From positions 496,001-560,000 of the forward strand of contig NZ_CP132932.1 of the NCBI RefSeq assembly GCF_040358985.1: 64,000 nucleotides of DNA. Direction: 5' to 3'. Made by a program: the position numbers and the translations under genes. Each line of letters starts with the position of its first letter. Position 1 is the stretch's first letter. Shown piece after piece: positions 1 through 7,422 of the stretch. A model generated the notes under the pieces. It did not search any database and was not told the origin of the DNA. It saw only the letters and a list, made by a program, of their open reading frames with translations. Source of the DNA: Tunturibacter empetritectus. Lineage in GTDB: Bacteria > Acidobacteriota > Terriglobia > Terriglobales > Acidobacteriaceae.

Positions 1-1632
1 CGCACCGCCTACGCCGAACTTCTCGCCACCGCCTTCATCCCACTCCTCCTCCACGCCATCCTGCGTCAGCGAGTCACCATCCCTCGAATCGCCATCCCCA
101 TAGCGCTCCTCTGGCTCACCAACGCCCCCGCCGCCGTCATGAGCTGCTACACCCTAGCCCTCCTCACCCTAGTCCGAGTAGCCACAGATCTGGGTACAGA
201 TCCGGATACAGGTCCGGGTCCAGATGCGGATACAGATCCGGGTGCCCCATCCTATGCAGTCTCATCGCATAGGATGGGGTATTCGCGCCACGCGCGAACC
301 GCAGTCACAGAAACATCCGGCAGCATCCACAAACCGGGTGCCCCATATCTCGACTCTGAGATGTGGGCATCGCGCGCAAGCGCGATCGCTCTCGCCACCA
401 CCAGTAACGCCCGATCTCAAACACCGCTCAGCCTAACCCTCAACACCATCGCCGGCACCGCCCTCGGCCTCGCCCTCGCCGCCTTCTATCTCCTCCCCGC
501 CGCTTACGAACGCCGCTACGTCCAAATCGCGATGGCCATCATCCCCAACATGCGCATCCAGGACAACTTCCTCTTCCACCACACCGGCGACACCCTCCAC
601 GATCAAGTCCTCCACACCGCATCTCTCCTGGCCCTCATCCTGCTTGCCACAACCCTCACAGCCCTCATCATCTCCATCACCAAACTTCGTTCACCCAGCA
701 AACCACAATCCCAGACACCCAATCCAGCACCGCAGAAACCATCCAACCCGGAACGACAAATACCTGCCGGCACAAACCACCAGCCGTCATCTCTACCAAA
801 GCACGATATCGTCATCTCGACCGAAGCGACGGACAGCATCATCGTCCGTCGCGAAGTGGAGAGCCCCCCGCATCTCGTCCACATCGGCAACGCACTCCTC
901 GCATCCCTAGCCATCCTCACCATAACCATCGCCCTCCTTCTCACCCCACTCACCTCCATCCTCTGGAACCACACCCCCGAACTAGCCTTCCTCCAATTCC
1001 CCTGGCGTCTCCTCGCGATCCTCGCCGCCATCATGAGCCTCGCCGTCGCCCTCGCCATCCGTCGCACAAACCTCAACCCCACAATCAGCACAGCAATCAC
1101 CATCGCCCTCGCCGCAGCTCTCACCTCCCCGGCCTACGCCCTCTTCCACCAATCCTGCGACGAAGAGGACACCCCCACCGCCCGCGAAGCTCTCTTCCAC
1201 TCCAACCGCGGCACCGACCCCACCGACGAGTACACCCCCACCACCGCCGACAACGACTCCCTCGCCCAAACCGACCCACCCTATTGGCTCTCGGAAGACC
1301 CCAACGCCAAAGCCCCCACCGAAACCCAACCCGCCCCTGCACCCACGCACCTTACCCTCAACCCGCCAACCCCCGAAGACCTCATCCTCAACCTTCGCGA
1401 CTACCCCGCCTGGCACATCACCGACAACGGGTCTCTCCTCGCCACGCGCGACCAGCGCGACGACGGCCTCATCGCCATCCACCTCCCCGCAGGCCCAGCC
1501 CGCATCGCAATCACCTACGCCCGCACCCCAGACCAAACCCTCGGCGACGCCATCTCCCTCGTCTCCCTCGCCGTTCTTCTCTTCATCCTCCGTCGAAATC
1601 CCTCACCATCAAGCCCACATCCTTCAAGCTGA
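1..1632 (+). CDS. Multi-pass membrane protein, 5' end outside window
   Basis: The frame is open from base 1 to the TGA at 1630-1632, so the gene begins upstream; the first internal ATG is at 139. The product has hydrophobic segments around codons 5-25, 40-55, 145-165, 200-225 and 295-345, and a final one near the C-terminus, which suggests an integral inner-membrane protein of the glycosyltransferase-like or YfhO-like type. I cannot assign a substrate. Two stretches look foreign to the protein: codons about 60-135 are built from a tandem repeat and hairpin repeats, and codons about 270-290 match a dispersed REP-like hairpin. Both keep the frame. The polyprenyl synthase gene follows 16 nt downstream, so they may be cotranscribed. 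Confidence 0.6.
   Translation, partial: RTAYAELLATAFIPLLLHAILRQRVTIPRIAIPIALLWLTNAPAAVMSCYTLALLTLVRVATDLGTDPDTGPGPDADTDPGAPSYAVSSHRMGYSRHARTAVTETSGSIHKPGAPYLDSEMWASRASAIALATTSNARSQTPLSLTLNTIAGTALGLALAAFYLLPAAYERRYVQIAMAIIPNMRIQDNFLFHHTGDTLHDQVLHTASLLALILLATTLTALIISITKLRSPSKPQSQTPNPAPQKPSNPERQIPAGTNHQPSSLPKHDIVISTEATDSIIVRREVESPPHLVHIGNALLASLAILTITIALLLTPLTSILWNHTPELAFLQFPWRLLAILAAIMSLAVALAIRRTNLNPTISTAITIALAAALTSPAYALFHQSCDEEDTPTAREALFHSNRGTDPTDEYTPTTADNDSLAQTDPPYWLSEDPNAKAPTETQPAPAPTHLTLNPPTPEDLILNLRDYPAWHITDNGSLLATRDQRDDGLIAIHLPAGPARIAITYARTPDQTLGDAISLVSLAVLLFILRRNPSPSSPHPSS
187..392 (+). repeat. In-frame tandem repeat plus two hairpin repeats
   Basis: Positions 187-241 are an imperfect tandem of a roughly 12-base unit (ACAGATCCGGAT-like), encoding an Asp/Thr/Gly/Pro-rich run. 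The 13-mer CCGGGTGCCCCAT then occurs twice, at 238-250 and 334-346, each time opening a hairpin. The first hairpin has perfect 13-bp arms at 245-257 and 267-279; the second, about 341-367, is imperfect and is followed by a GCGC-GCAA-GCGC mini-hairpin. The whole stretch lies inside the membrane protein reading frame without a stop. Confidence 0.75.
811..867 (+). repeat. REP-like hairpin inside a coding sequence
   Basis: The segment starts GTCATCTCGACCGAAGCGAC and ends with AGTGGAGAGCCCC, with a perfect 9-bp stem (GCGACGGAC / GTCCGTCGC) between. A diverged relative (CATTTCGACCGAAGCGAA ... GCGCAGTGGAGAAA) lies at about 30036-30091 in intergenic DNA. Here the element is translated as part of the hydrophilic linker of the membrane protein. 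Confidence 0.6.
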
Positions 1633-1648
1633 TTTATCATCGAACCCG

Positions 1649-2662
1649 ATGCAACCCACAGTAAAAGACCTGCTTCTCTCCGGCGCCCAGCTCACTGATG
1701 CCGCCCTCGAACGCCTCCTGCCCGCAACCGACACCCTCCCGCACTCCATCCACCGGGCCATGCGGCACAGCACCTTCGCCGGCGGCAAGCGTCTCCGTCC
1801 CATCCTCTGTATGGAAGCAGCCCGCCTCGCCGCCTGCACCGACGCCTATCCCGAGGGAATCGCCGACCTCGGCGCCGCATTGGAGATGATCCACACCTAC
1901 TCCCTCATCCACGACGACCTTCCCGCCCTCGACAACGACGACCTCCGCCGCGGCCAGCCCACCTGCCACGTCGTCTTCGGTGAAGCCACCGCCATCCTCG
2001 CCGGCGACGCCCTCCAGACCCTCGCCTTCCAAACCATCGCCGCCCTTCCCATCCCATCCCCGGCCACAATCGCCATCCTTCGCGAGATCACCCTCGCCAT
2101 CGGCACCGGCGTGGGCCGCGTTGGCGACCTCGATACCAAGCTCCCTCCCGGCATGATCGGCGGCCAGGTCATGGACATCGAATCCGAAGGCATCCCACCC
2201 ACCGCGGCTCTGGTCGAAGCGATCCACCGCTCCAAGACTGGCGCCCTCATCACCACCAGCATCGTTGTCGGCGGTCTCTATGGCCTCAGCCTGCGTCATC
2301 GCTCCACCAGCAGCTACCCCCGTGACGAACACTTCATCGGACCCAGGCCAGGCCGCGTAGCCTACGCTCCCTATGCCGACACCACCGCCCGCCTCCGCAC
2401 CTTCGGCGAAAAGGCAGGCCTCGCCTTCCAAATCGTCGACGATGTCCTCGACATGACCCAAAGCTCGGAAGAGCTCGGCAAGACCGCAGGCAAAGACACC
2501 GCCAGCACCAAAGCCACCTGGCCCGCCGTCTTCGGCATCGACCAGTCCCTCCACGACGCGAAAGAACTCATCGCCGACGCCTTCGCCGCGTTAGCCCCCT
2601 TCGGCTCCGCCGCCGACCCGCTCAAATCCCTCGCCCAATATCTAGTCGAGCGAAAAAACTAG
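1649..2662 (+). CDS. ispA: Polyprenyl (farnesyl/geranylgeranyl) diphosphate synthase
   Basis: A cytosolic Mg-dependent prenyltransferase that condenses isopentenyl diphosphate with allylic diphosphates to make C15-C20 precursors of undecaprenol and quinones. The 337-residue product has the GGKRLRP substrate-binding segment (about 45-51), the first Asp-rich motif DDLPALD (89-95), an RRGQPTCH segment and the second motif in QIVDDVLD (near 262). The first motif spacing, DDx4D, fits bacterial short-chain synthases. About 30 extra residues (roughly 213-246, SLRHRS to PYADTT) sit between the KTG-containing helix and the FGEKAGLAFQ helix, where relatives have a short loop. No good Shine-Dalgarno precedes the ATG, which lies 16 nt after the upstream membrane-protein gene. 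dxs in the same window feeds the same isoprenoid pathway. Chain-length specificity cannot be read from sequence alone. Confidence 0.88.
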   Translation: MQPTVKDLLLSGAQLTDAALERLLPATDTLPHSIHRAMRHSTFAGGKRLRPILCMEAARLAACTDAYPEGIADLGAALEMIHTYSLIHDDLPALDNDDLRRGQPTCHVVFGEATAILAGDALQTLAFQTIAALPIPSPATIAILREITLAIGTGVGRVGDLDTKLPPGMIGGQVMDIESEGIPPTAALVEAIHRSKTGALITTSIVVGGLYGLSLRHRSTSSYPRDEHFIGPRPGRVAYAPYADTTARLRTFGEKAGLAFQIVDDVLDMTQSSEELGKTAGKDTASTKATWPAVFGIDQSLHDAKELIADAFAALAPFGSAADPLKSLAQYLVERKN

Positions 2663-2693
2663 AGTCTCTCCCTGCCGCTACCGTTCCTTCTTG

Positions 2694-2934
2694 GTTGTCA
2701 TCCCCGCAGGGGATCTGCTTTTGCTTTTCTAGTTGTCATCCCCAAAGGGGATCTGCTGTTGCTTTTGTAGTTCTAGTTGTCATCCCCAAAGGGGATCTGC
2801 TGTTGCTTTTGTAGTTTTAGTTGTCATCCCCAAAGGGGATCTGCTGTTGCTTTTGTAGTTCTAGTTGTCATCCCCAAAGGGGATCTGCTGTTGCTTTTGT
2901 AGTTCTAGTTGTCATCCCCGAAGGGGATCTGCGT
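2694..2934 (+). repeat. Six-copy tandem REP-like hairpin array
   Basis: Units start at 2694, 2732, 2776, 2820, 2864 and 2908, giving one 38-bp step and then four exact 44-bp steps. Each carries GTC-ATCCCC-(aaa/gca/gaa)-GGGGAT-CTGC, a perfect 6-bp hairpin, followed by a T-rich TTGCTTTTGTAGTTCTA spacer. The array begins 31 nt after the ispA stop and fills the gap before the convergent cupin gene. No gene or promoter was recognised here. Confidence 0.92.
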
Positions 2935-2962
2935 TTCCTTCACGCGCCAAAGCAAGCCACCC

Positions 2963-3367
2963 CTACCCAGCCGCACCATACTCCTCATCCGTCACCTTCG
3001 CGCCCCAATCCACCGTCTTCCCCGAATCATCTGCCTGCTGCATCGCCAGGTGCACCATCGTGCGCCCAGCCTGCGCCCCATGCCAATGATTCTCCCCCGC
3101 CCCAATCACCACCACATCCCCCGGATGAATCGCCTGCGCCGCCTGCCCTTCAAGCTGCACCCAACCCAACCCAGAGACCACCTCCAACACCTGCACCACC
3201 GGATGAGTATGCCAGGCCGTCCGCGCCCCCGGTGAAAACATCACCCGAGCCGCCTGCAACCGCGAAGGCGCAGCCGCCTCCACGATCCCATCGATCCAAA
3301 CATCGCCGGTAAACCAATCCCCCGGCCCCTTCCTGCAACCTCTGTCACCACTCTTCACAATCTTCAT
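2963..3367 (-). CDS. Cupin protein, hydroxynitrile lyase-like
   Basis: A 134-residue single-domain cupin, probably a Mn- or Fe-binding cytosolic enzyme. Visible ligands are His53 and His55 in WHTHP, Gln59 and His94 in NHWHG, with His96, His106 and Gln110 nearby. From memory, the cupin hydroxynitrile lyase of Granulicella tundricola (GtHNL) has the same residues at the same numbers, plus matching KGP-DWFTG N-terminal and VDW-KVTDE C-terminal segments. That enzyme releases HCN from cyanohydrins or runs the reverse addition. The natural substrate is unknown even for characterised members, and related small cupins are often labelled carboxymuconolactone-decarboxylase-associated, so the lyase call is an inference from residue identity. 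It is convergent with ispA across the repeat array and divergent from the MIP18-family gene. No signal peptide. Confidence 0.75.
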   Translation of the reverse strand: MKIVKSGDRGCRKGPGDWFTGDVWIDGIVEAAAPSRLQAARVMFSPGARTAWHTHPVVQVLEVVSGLGWVQLEGQAAQAIHPGDVVVIGAGENHWHGAQAGRTMVHLAMQQADDSGKTVDWGAKVTDEEYGAAG

Positions 3368-3418
3368 CCCGCCACTCTAGCACTTCGCCACTCCGCAGGA
3401 ACGCTATCATCGAAGCTG

Positions 3419-3814
3419 ATGCTCACCCAGTCCGACATCCTCCAAGCCCTTCGCGACTGCTACGACCCCGTCCTTCCCTGCAACATCGTCGACCTCGGTC
3501 TCATCCACTCCATCACCATCACACCCGACACCGAAGCCCCCGGAGTAAACATCCCAGGCGTCCCACAAAAGCACATCATAGAAATCTCCGTCACTCCCAC
3601 CCAAACCGAAGAAGCCGCCAACGCCCAACTCAGCGCACAGATCTCAAACCGCCTCGCTGGCCTCGAAGCCGTCAGCCGCACCACCATCACCCTCCTCGAC
3701 ACGCCCATCTGGTCCCCCCTCAACATCACACCCGCCGGCCGCAAGACCCTCGGCCTCGACGGCAACCCGCACCTGGTCCAGATCCGCCAGAGCAAATCTC
3801 CTGAAGGTGTATAG
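3419..3814 (+). CDS. MIP18/DUF59 family protein (Fe-S assembly type)
   Basis: A 131-residue protein opening with the conserved MIP18-family pattern: ILQALRDCYDP, then NIVDLGLIHSI, followed by an IEISVTPTQ strand. The family includes SufT, PaaD and eukaryotic MIP18, which help deliver Fe-S clusters to target proteins. The usual TTxxCP cysteine motif after the second strand is replaced by SVTPTQTEE, so direct Cys-based chemistry at that position is unlikely. The C-terminal 30 residues (WSPLNITPAGRKTLG onward) resemble the tail of PaaD-like proteins. The methyltransferase gene starts 15 nt downstream, suggesting an operon. Function is inferred from family only. Confidence 0.7.
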   Translation: MLTQSDILQALRDCYDPVLPCNIVDLGLIHSITITPDTEAPGVNIPGVPQKHIIEISVTPTQTEEAANAQLSAQISNRLAGLEAVSRTTITLLDTPIWSPLNITPAGRKTLGLDGNPHLVQIRQSKSPEGV

Positions 3815-3829
3815 GGAGTCTCGACCGTC

Positions 3830-4681
3830 ATGGCCGTTTTTTCTCAAGAAAAACGGCGCTTCTCGGAATTATCCGCTCCACAGATCAGGAGATTTGCTCT
3901 AACCATGCCGCCACGCAAATCAAAGTCCCCGCTGGTCATGCCCACGCCTCCGCCGCCGCAACATCCCTTCGACCAGATCCACGGCGTCGAAACCAGCGGC
4001 CTCATCGCAGCCGGCAACCTCACCACCGGCCACCCCAATGACGCCCACGTCACCGCCTACTACGGCGTCGCTCCCAGCATCCTCCGCACCCTCGTCCAAC
4101 TCTGGCGCGACACCAATCCTCCCCACCCCACCCACCACTACACCTTCGTCGACATCGGTGCCGGCAAAGGCCGCGCCATGCTCGTCGCCAGCGAACTCCC
4201 CTTCCACCAGGTCATCGGCATCGAACTCAATCCCACCCTGGCCGACACCGCACAAACAAACGTAGATCACTGGCGCACCTCCCACTCCGCCGACTCCACA
4301 GCTTCCCCGCTCGCCCCCATCCGCCTCCTCGAGCAAGACGCCCTCACCTTCGACTTCCCCAGAACCCCAACCCTCGCCTTCCTCTTCCATCCCTTCGAAG
4401 CCCCCGTCCTCAAACTTCTCCTCCGCCGCATCGAAACCCAATTCGCCCCACGCCGCGGCATCCCCCCACCAGCGTTCGACCTCCTCTACGTCAACTCCGA
4501 GTGTCGCGCCGTCCTCGACCGTCACCCCGCCTTCACTCGCCTCTTCCTCGGTCCCGTAGCCATGTCGCCCGAAGACCACGCCGCCGACCTCGCCGCCATC
4601 GCCCAGCAAAAAGAGTACGGCTCCACCGGCGACGAAGAATGCGCCATCTACCGCCTCACCGGCCGCTCCACCAAACTCTAG
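3830..4681 (+). CDS. Class I SAM-dependent methyltransferase-like protein
   Basis: The 283-residue product contains the SAM-binding motif I FVDIGAGKGRAM (around 105-116) and the acidic motif II GIELNP about 20 residues later, the signature of a Rossmann-fold methyltransferase. An ITTGHxND-like N-terminal segment (NLTTGHPNDAHVTAYYGV) is typical of uncharacterised bacterial members. The substrate is unknown. The start at 3830 has AGGGAG 11 nt upstream; an alternative ATG at 3905, giving MPPRKSK, has AGGAG 13 nt upstream and would remove a poorly structured leader. It is 15 nt downstream of the MIP18-family gene. Confidence 0.68.
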   Translation: MAVFSQEKRRFSELSAPQIRRFALTMPPRKSKSPLVMPTPPPPQHPFDQIHGVETSGLIAAGNLTTGHPNDAHVTAYYGVAPSILRTLVQLWRDTNPPHPTHHYTFVDIGAGKGRAMLVASELPFHQVIGIELNPTLADTAQTNVDHWRTSHSADSTASPLAPIRLLEQDALTFDFPRTPTLAFLFHPFEAPVLKLLLRRIETQFAPRRGIPPPAFDLLYVNSECRAVLDRHPAFTRLFLGPVAMSPEDHAADLAAIAQQKEYGSTGDEECAIYRLTGRSTKL

Positions 4682-4715
4682 AGCAACGCTACAAATGGTG
4701 TAGAGCCTTTCGTCT

Positions 4716-4790
4716 GTCATTCCCGAAGCGAATCTGCGTTTGCAGTTGCTGTTCTGATTTGTCATTCCCGAAGGGAATCTGCGTTTGCAG
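4716..4790 (+). repeat. Two-copy tandem REP-like hairpin
   Basis: Two 45-bp units begin at 4716 and 4761. The core is GTC-ATTCCC-GAA-GGGAAT-CTGCG; in the first copy the right arm has one change (GCGAAT). It is a sequence variant of the array at 2694-2934 and likewise sits about 34 nt after the stop of a plus-strand gene. Confidence 0.85.
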
Positions 4791-4970
4791 TCTCTACTCC
4801 ATCAGGCAACTGCGTAATTCCCCCCAAAAAAGGCCCGCCGCAAGTGGTACGCTGTTCGTGCCTATGATTGCCTGAATCATCCAGCGAGCTGCCAGCGACG
4901 CCTCGGCCACAACCGGGCATCGCTATCCCATGCCATCCAGCCCCGCAAGATCCTTCAGGAGAAACGCAAA

Positions 4971-5509
4971 ATGCCATCCTCAGGCAAAGCCACACCCAAT
5001 ATCGCAACGCCCCGTCTCCAACTAGTCGCCATCACCCCCGAGTCCCTAACCTCCGAGCAGAACTCCGACGGCAAACTAAGCGAGATCCTCCACTGCCGCG
5101 TCACCCCCGAGTGGCCCCACGCCGACTGGGAGCCGCACGTCCTCCAACTCCTTCAGCAGCGCTTCGCCGAAGACCCCACCGACATCGGCTGGCACCGCTA
5201 CATCCTCCTTAGCCCAACCAGTAACCAACCCGCAACCCTCATCGGCTCTGTCGGGGCTGTTGCTGGCCCGACGATCCCCGCTCCGCTGAGATCGGCTACG
5301 CCATCCTCCCCGAGTTCCGCCTCCACGGCTACGCCCTCGAAGCAACGAAAGCCATAATCGCCTGGATCGAAGCCAACGATTCAACACCCAGAATCTTCGC
5401 CCACACCTTCCCCCACCTCACCGGCTCCATTCGCATCCTCGAGCACTGCGGCTTCACCCTTGAAGGCCCAGGCAAAGAAGAGAACACTATTCGCTATCGC
5501 AGAAACTAA
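4971..5509 (+). pseudogene. GNAT acetyltransferase, single frameshift
   Basis: The start ATG at 4971 follows AGGAG with 9-nt spacing. Codons 1-99 read as the N-terminal half of a RimJ-like GNAT protein (TPRLQLVAITPESL, then HADWEPHVLQLL and LIGSVGAVAG). The frame is then lost at the CCC run 5267-5269. One extra base there gives GPDDPRSAEIGYAILPEFR, LHGYALEATKAII and a C-terminus ending at the TAA 5507-5509, with the usual acetyl-CoA region and the RILEHCGF helix. As written, the gene ends early at 5357 in an unrelated Pro/Ser-rich tail. It is either a recent one-base deletion in a C run or a sequencing error. The rest of the gene looks intact. Confidence 0.82.
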
Positions 5510-5530
5510 ACACCCGAAGAACGTAAAAAG

Positions 5531-5560
5531 ATAGGGCGCGACCACCAGGTCGCGCCCTAT
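5531..5560. terminator. Bidirectional hairpin between convergent genes
   Basis: A perfect 13-bp inverted repeat, ATAGGGCGCGACC / GGTCGCGCCCTAT, with a 4-nt ACCA loop, lies between the GNAT stop (5509) and the stop of the convergent ferritin-like gene (5573). There is no long T run, so it may act as a shared terminator or mRNA 3' stabiliser. Confidence 0.75.
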
Positions 5561-5572
5561 CCTTGCACTAAC

Positions 5573-6505
5573 TTACCAGCCTCTATCATGATCCTTCGGA
5601 TAGACCGGAGGCGCTGGAGGTGCACCCGTAGCAGCCAGCGACACCGTACCCGCCTTGCTCAACGCAAGCTGCAGCGAGTAAGCCGTCAACCCAGGCCCGG
5701 GAGCAAGAAACGGAGTCAACGCAACCACCGCACTCTTCTTCCCGTTGTAGACCGAGGTCAGTCCATCCGTCTGTTCGTAGTTCAGGTTGTTCGCAGGATT
5801 CGTATTCGAGACCACTCGTCCCAGCACGCGATGCTCCGCCTCAACACCCATAATCGACGCAGCCACCTGGGCAAAGTACTCCAGATCCCGGCTCGTATAA
5901 GGCTTGCCGTTCGCATCCCTCTGTCTGCCCTCATAGCCCTTCGTATCCACGGCCATCTGCGCAAACTCGATCGTAGCGTTCAGATACGCGCCAATGAACG
6001 CATCCTCCAGCGCATTCAAAACGCCCGTAAACGCCGCCAGCGTATCGAAGGTTCCCGTCGGCAGATAAAACGTCTGCACCGGGTCCGTCGTCGAAGACGT
6101 CTTCCCAATCAACGAGCGCAGCAAATTCGCATGAGCAATCTCTTCGCTCAAAGCCGCCTGAAAGTACTGCACATTTCCCGCATTGCCTGCAGACGTTACA
6201 TCGTTCGCAGAGCCACCCGGTCCTGCAAGATTCGGATCCATAATCACTGGCCCGACCAGACCGTTGTAATAGAACGTTGACGCAAGATCCTCCGCAATCA
6301 GAGCTGCAGTAAAGATCTCCTGCGCCGTATCGCCGCTCAGATTGTCGCGATCGTCATGATCGTCGCGATCGAACTCAGCACGAACCGGAGTTCCTGGAAG
6401 AAACGCCGCCGCTGCCGCAGACAATCCGAAGAGTCCAGCGCGTGTGACAAAGGAACGACGTGGCAGCTGGCCCGCTGCCGGTTTAAAAACATTGATTTCA
6501 TTCAT
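5573..6505 (-). CDS. Tat-exported ferritin-like domain protein
   Basis: A 310-residue protein with a twin-arginine signal (RRSFVTRAGLFGLSAAAA, residues 16-33) and probable cleavage after PVRA near 44, so it should be exported folded. The mature part is a ferritin-like four-helix bundle of the desiccation-related PCC13-62/DUF4439 type: candidate metal-binding acids fall in ALSEEIAHANLL, ALEDAFIGAYL and GVEAEHRVLGRVV. A proline-rich tail (GAPPAPPVYPKDHD) follows. The enzymatic role of this family is unsettled; iron binding or stress protection is a reasonable guess. The ATG at 6505 has GGAGGG 8 nt upstream, and that site is inside a small hairpin (6510-6526). It stands alone between convergent and same-strand neighbours. 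Confidence 0.8.
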   Translation of the reverse strand: MNEINVFKPAAGQLPRRSFVTRAGLFGLSAAAAAFLPGTPVRAEFDRDDHDDRDNLSGDTAQEIFTAALIAEDLASTFYYNGLVGPVIMDPNLAGPGGSANDVTSAGNAGNVQYFQAALSEEIAHANLLRSLIGKTSSTTDPVQTFYLPTGTFDTLAAFTGVLNALEDAFIGAYLNATIEFAQMAVDTKGYEGRQRDANGKPYTSRDLEYFAQVAASIMGVEAEHRVLGRVVSNTNPANNLNYEQTDGLTSVYNGKKSAVVALTPFLAPGPGLTAYSLQLALSKAGTVSLAATGAPPAPPVYPKDHDRGW

Positions 6506-6509
6506 AAGC

Positions 6510-6526
6510 TGGCCCTCCCCGGGCCA
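6510..6526 (-). promoter_or_regulatory. Hairpin exposing or masking the ribosome-binding site
   Basis: Reading on the minus strand, TGGCCC-GGGGA-GGGCCA forms a perfect 6-bp stem ending 4 nt before the ATG of the ferritin-like gene. The GGAGGG Shine-Dalgarno straddles the loop and the start-proximal arm, so folding could limit ribosome access. This is inferred from sequence complementarity only. Confidence 0.45.
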
Positions 6527-6848
6527 TCAAACACACTGCTACCTGCTAGATTTCATTTTTAAATTGAACGTGAATTAAACGAGGCCCGGTCGAACCGGAA
6601 TCGGGAGGGGTACGATGCCTGCGAACAAAATGGCAAGACAGCAGATCCTTGCGGCTCCGACATCTTCAGAACGCGCCGGACCAGACAGCGGATTGCCCAG
6701 GTTTGTGAATTTTCATCGGCTCAAACATCCGAGCCTTTTATCGCATACACAAGAACGATGCGCCTCGTAGTCTCACCAGGAAATAACCAAGTTCAGGACG
6801 GCCCTGGCGCCCTGGAGCTGCGACAGAAGCAGAGTCATAACTGGAAAC
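6527..6848. other. Intergenic region, no gene recognised
   Basis: This stretch lies between two minus-strand genes and holds an AT-rich patch (about 6550-6580) that may contain the promoter of the ferritin-like gene, plus a short CCGGT-CGA-ACCGG palindrome near 6586. I see no convincing -35/-10 pair, RNA gene or long reading frame. Confidence 0.5.
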
Positions 6849-7301
6849 CTACTTGATGTAGTAACCCGCCACCCGCCAGATCTTATCTTTCTCGCGGCTC
6901 ATGATCACAGTCTCCTGCGCCGTAGCTTTATGTTCAAAGCTCGTCTCATACAGAATCACCACATAATCTCCATCCGGAGCACCCGGCAGCAGCGTCGTAT
7001 AGGTGGCACTCTGCAGCTTCCTGCTCTCCAGCTTTCCCATCGGCTCACGCACAGTCTTCATCGAAGATTCAAACTTCTCCATCGTGACCGCGTTCTTCAC
7101 AACCTCCGAAGCCTCCGTCCAGCACTCCGCATACTTGCCCGCATCCAGCTTCGACATCCACTCTTCTGCCCCACGAGCAGCCAGTTGCACTGCATCCTGT
7201 TGCGCTTGCGGAGCATGTTCCTGCATCGCAAGACTCACTCTTCCGCGCGTCGCTCCCGCAATCACACACGCCGCCAGGACAATCCTTAAAACTCTACGCA
7301 T
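6849..7301 (-). CDS. DUF4019 family secreted protein
   Basis: A 150-residue protein with an N-terminal signal peptide (MRRVLRIVLAACVIAGATRG). The mature part matches the DUF4019 pattern: an EEWMSKLDAGKYAECWTEAS helix, then the KSxM-like region, a GxYVVILYETSFEHK strand and a terminal WRVAGYYIK strand. The fold is probably an NTF2-like or cystatin-like alpha+beta domain; function is unknown. GGGAGG lies 5 nt before the ATG. Neighbours give no functional clue. Confidence 0.78.
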   Translation of the reverse strand: MRRVLRIVLAACVIAGATRGRVSLAMQEHAPQAQQDAVQLAARGAEEWMSKLDAGKYAECWTEASEVVKNAVTMEKFESSMKTVREPMGKLESRKLQSATYTTLLPGAPDGDYVVILYETSFEHKATAQETVIMSREKDKIWRVAGYYIK

Positions 7302-7422
7302 TCAGGCCTCCCGTTAGTTACAAATCATCACTAAATCCAAATCCGCAAAACGACTTCAATCAAACCAGTCGCATACGCCTCGTCCAGCCTCCAATCCGAA
7401 GCTCACACAGTAAACCACATCC

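Noticed and set aside
187-241. Possible CRISPR-like or VNTR array near the window start.
   Set aside because: Units are about 12 bases, degenerate and contiguous without unique spacers, so it is a simple tandem repeat and not a CRISPR.
2694-2934. Possible CRISPR array (44-bp periodicity).
   Set aside because: The spacer part is repeated along with the hairpin; there are no variable spacers and no cas genes.
6615-6770. A plus-strand frame of 51 codons with GGGAGGGG just before its ATG.
   Set aside because: Spacing is short, the product has no family-like pattern, and it lies between minus-strand genes in a region more likely to hold a promoter.
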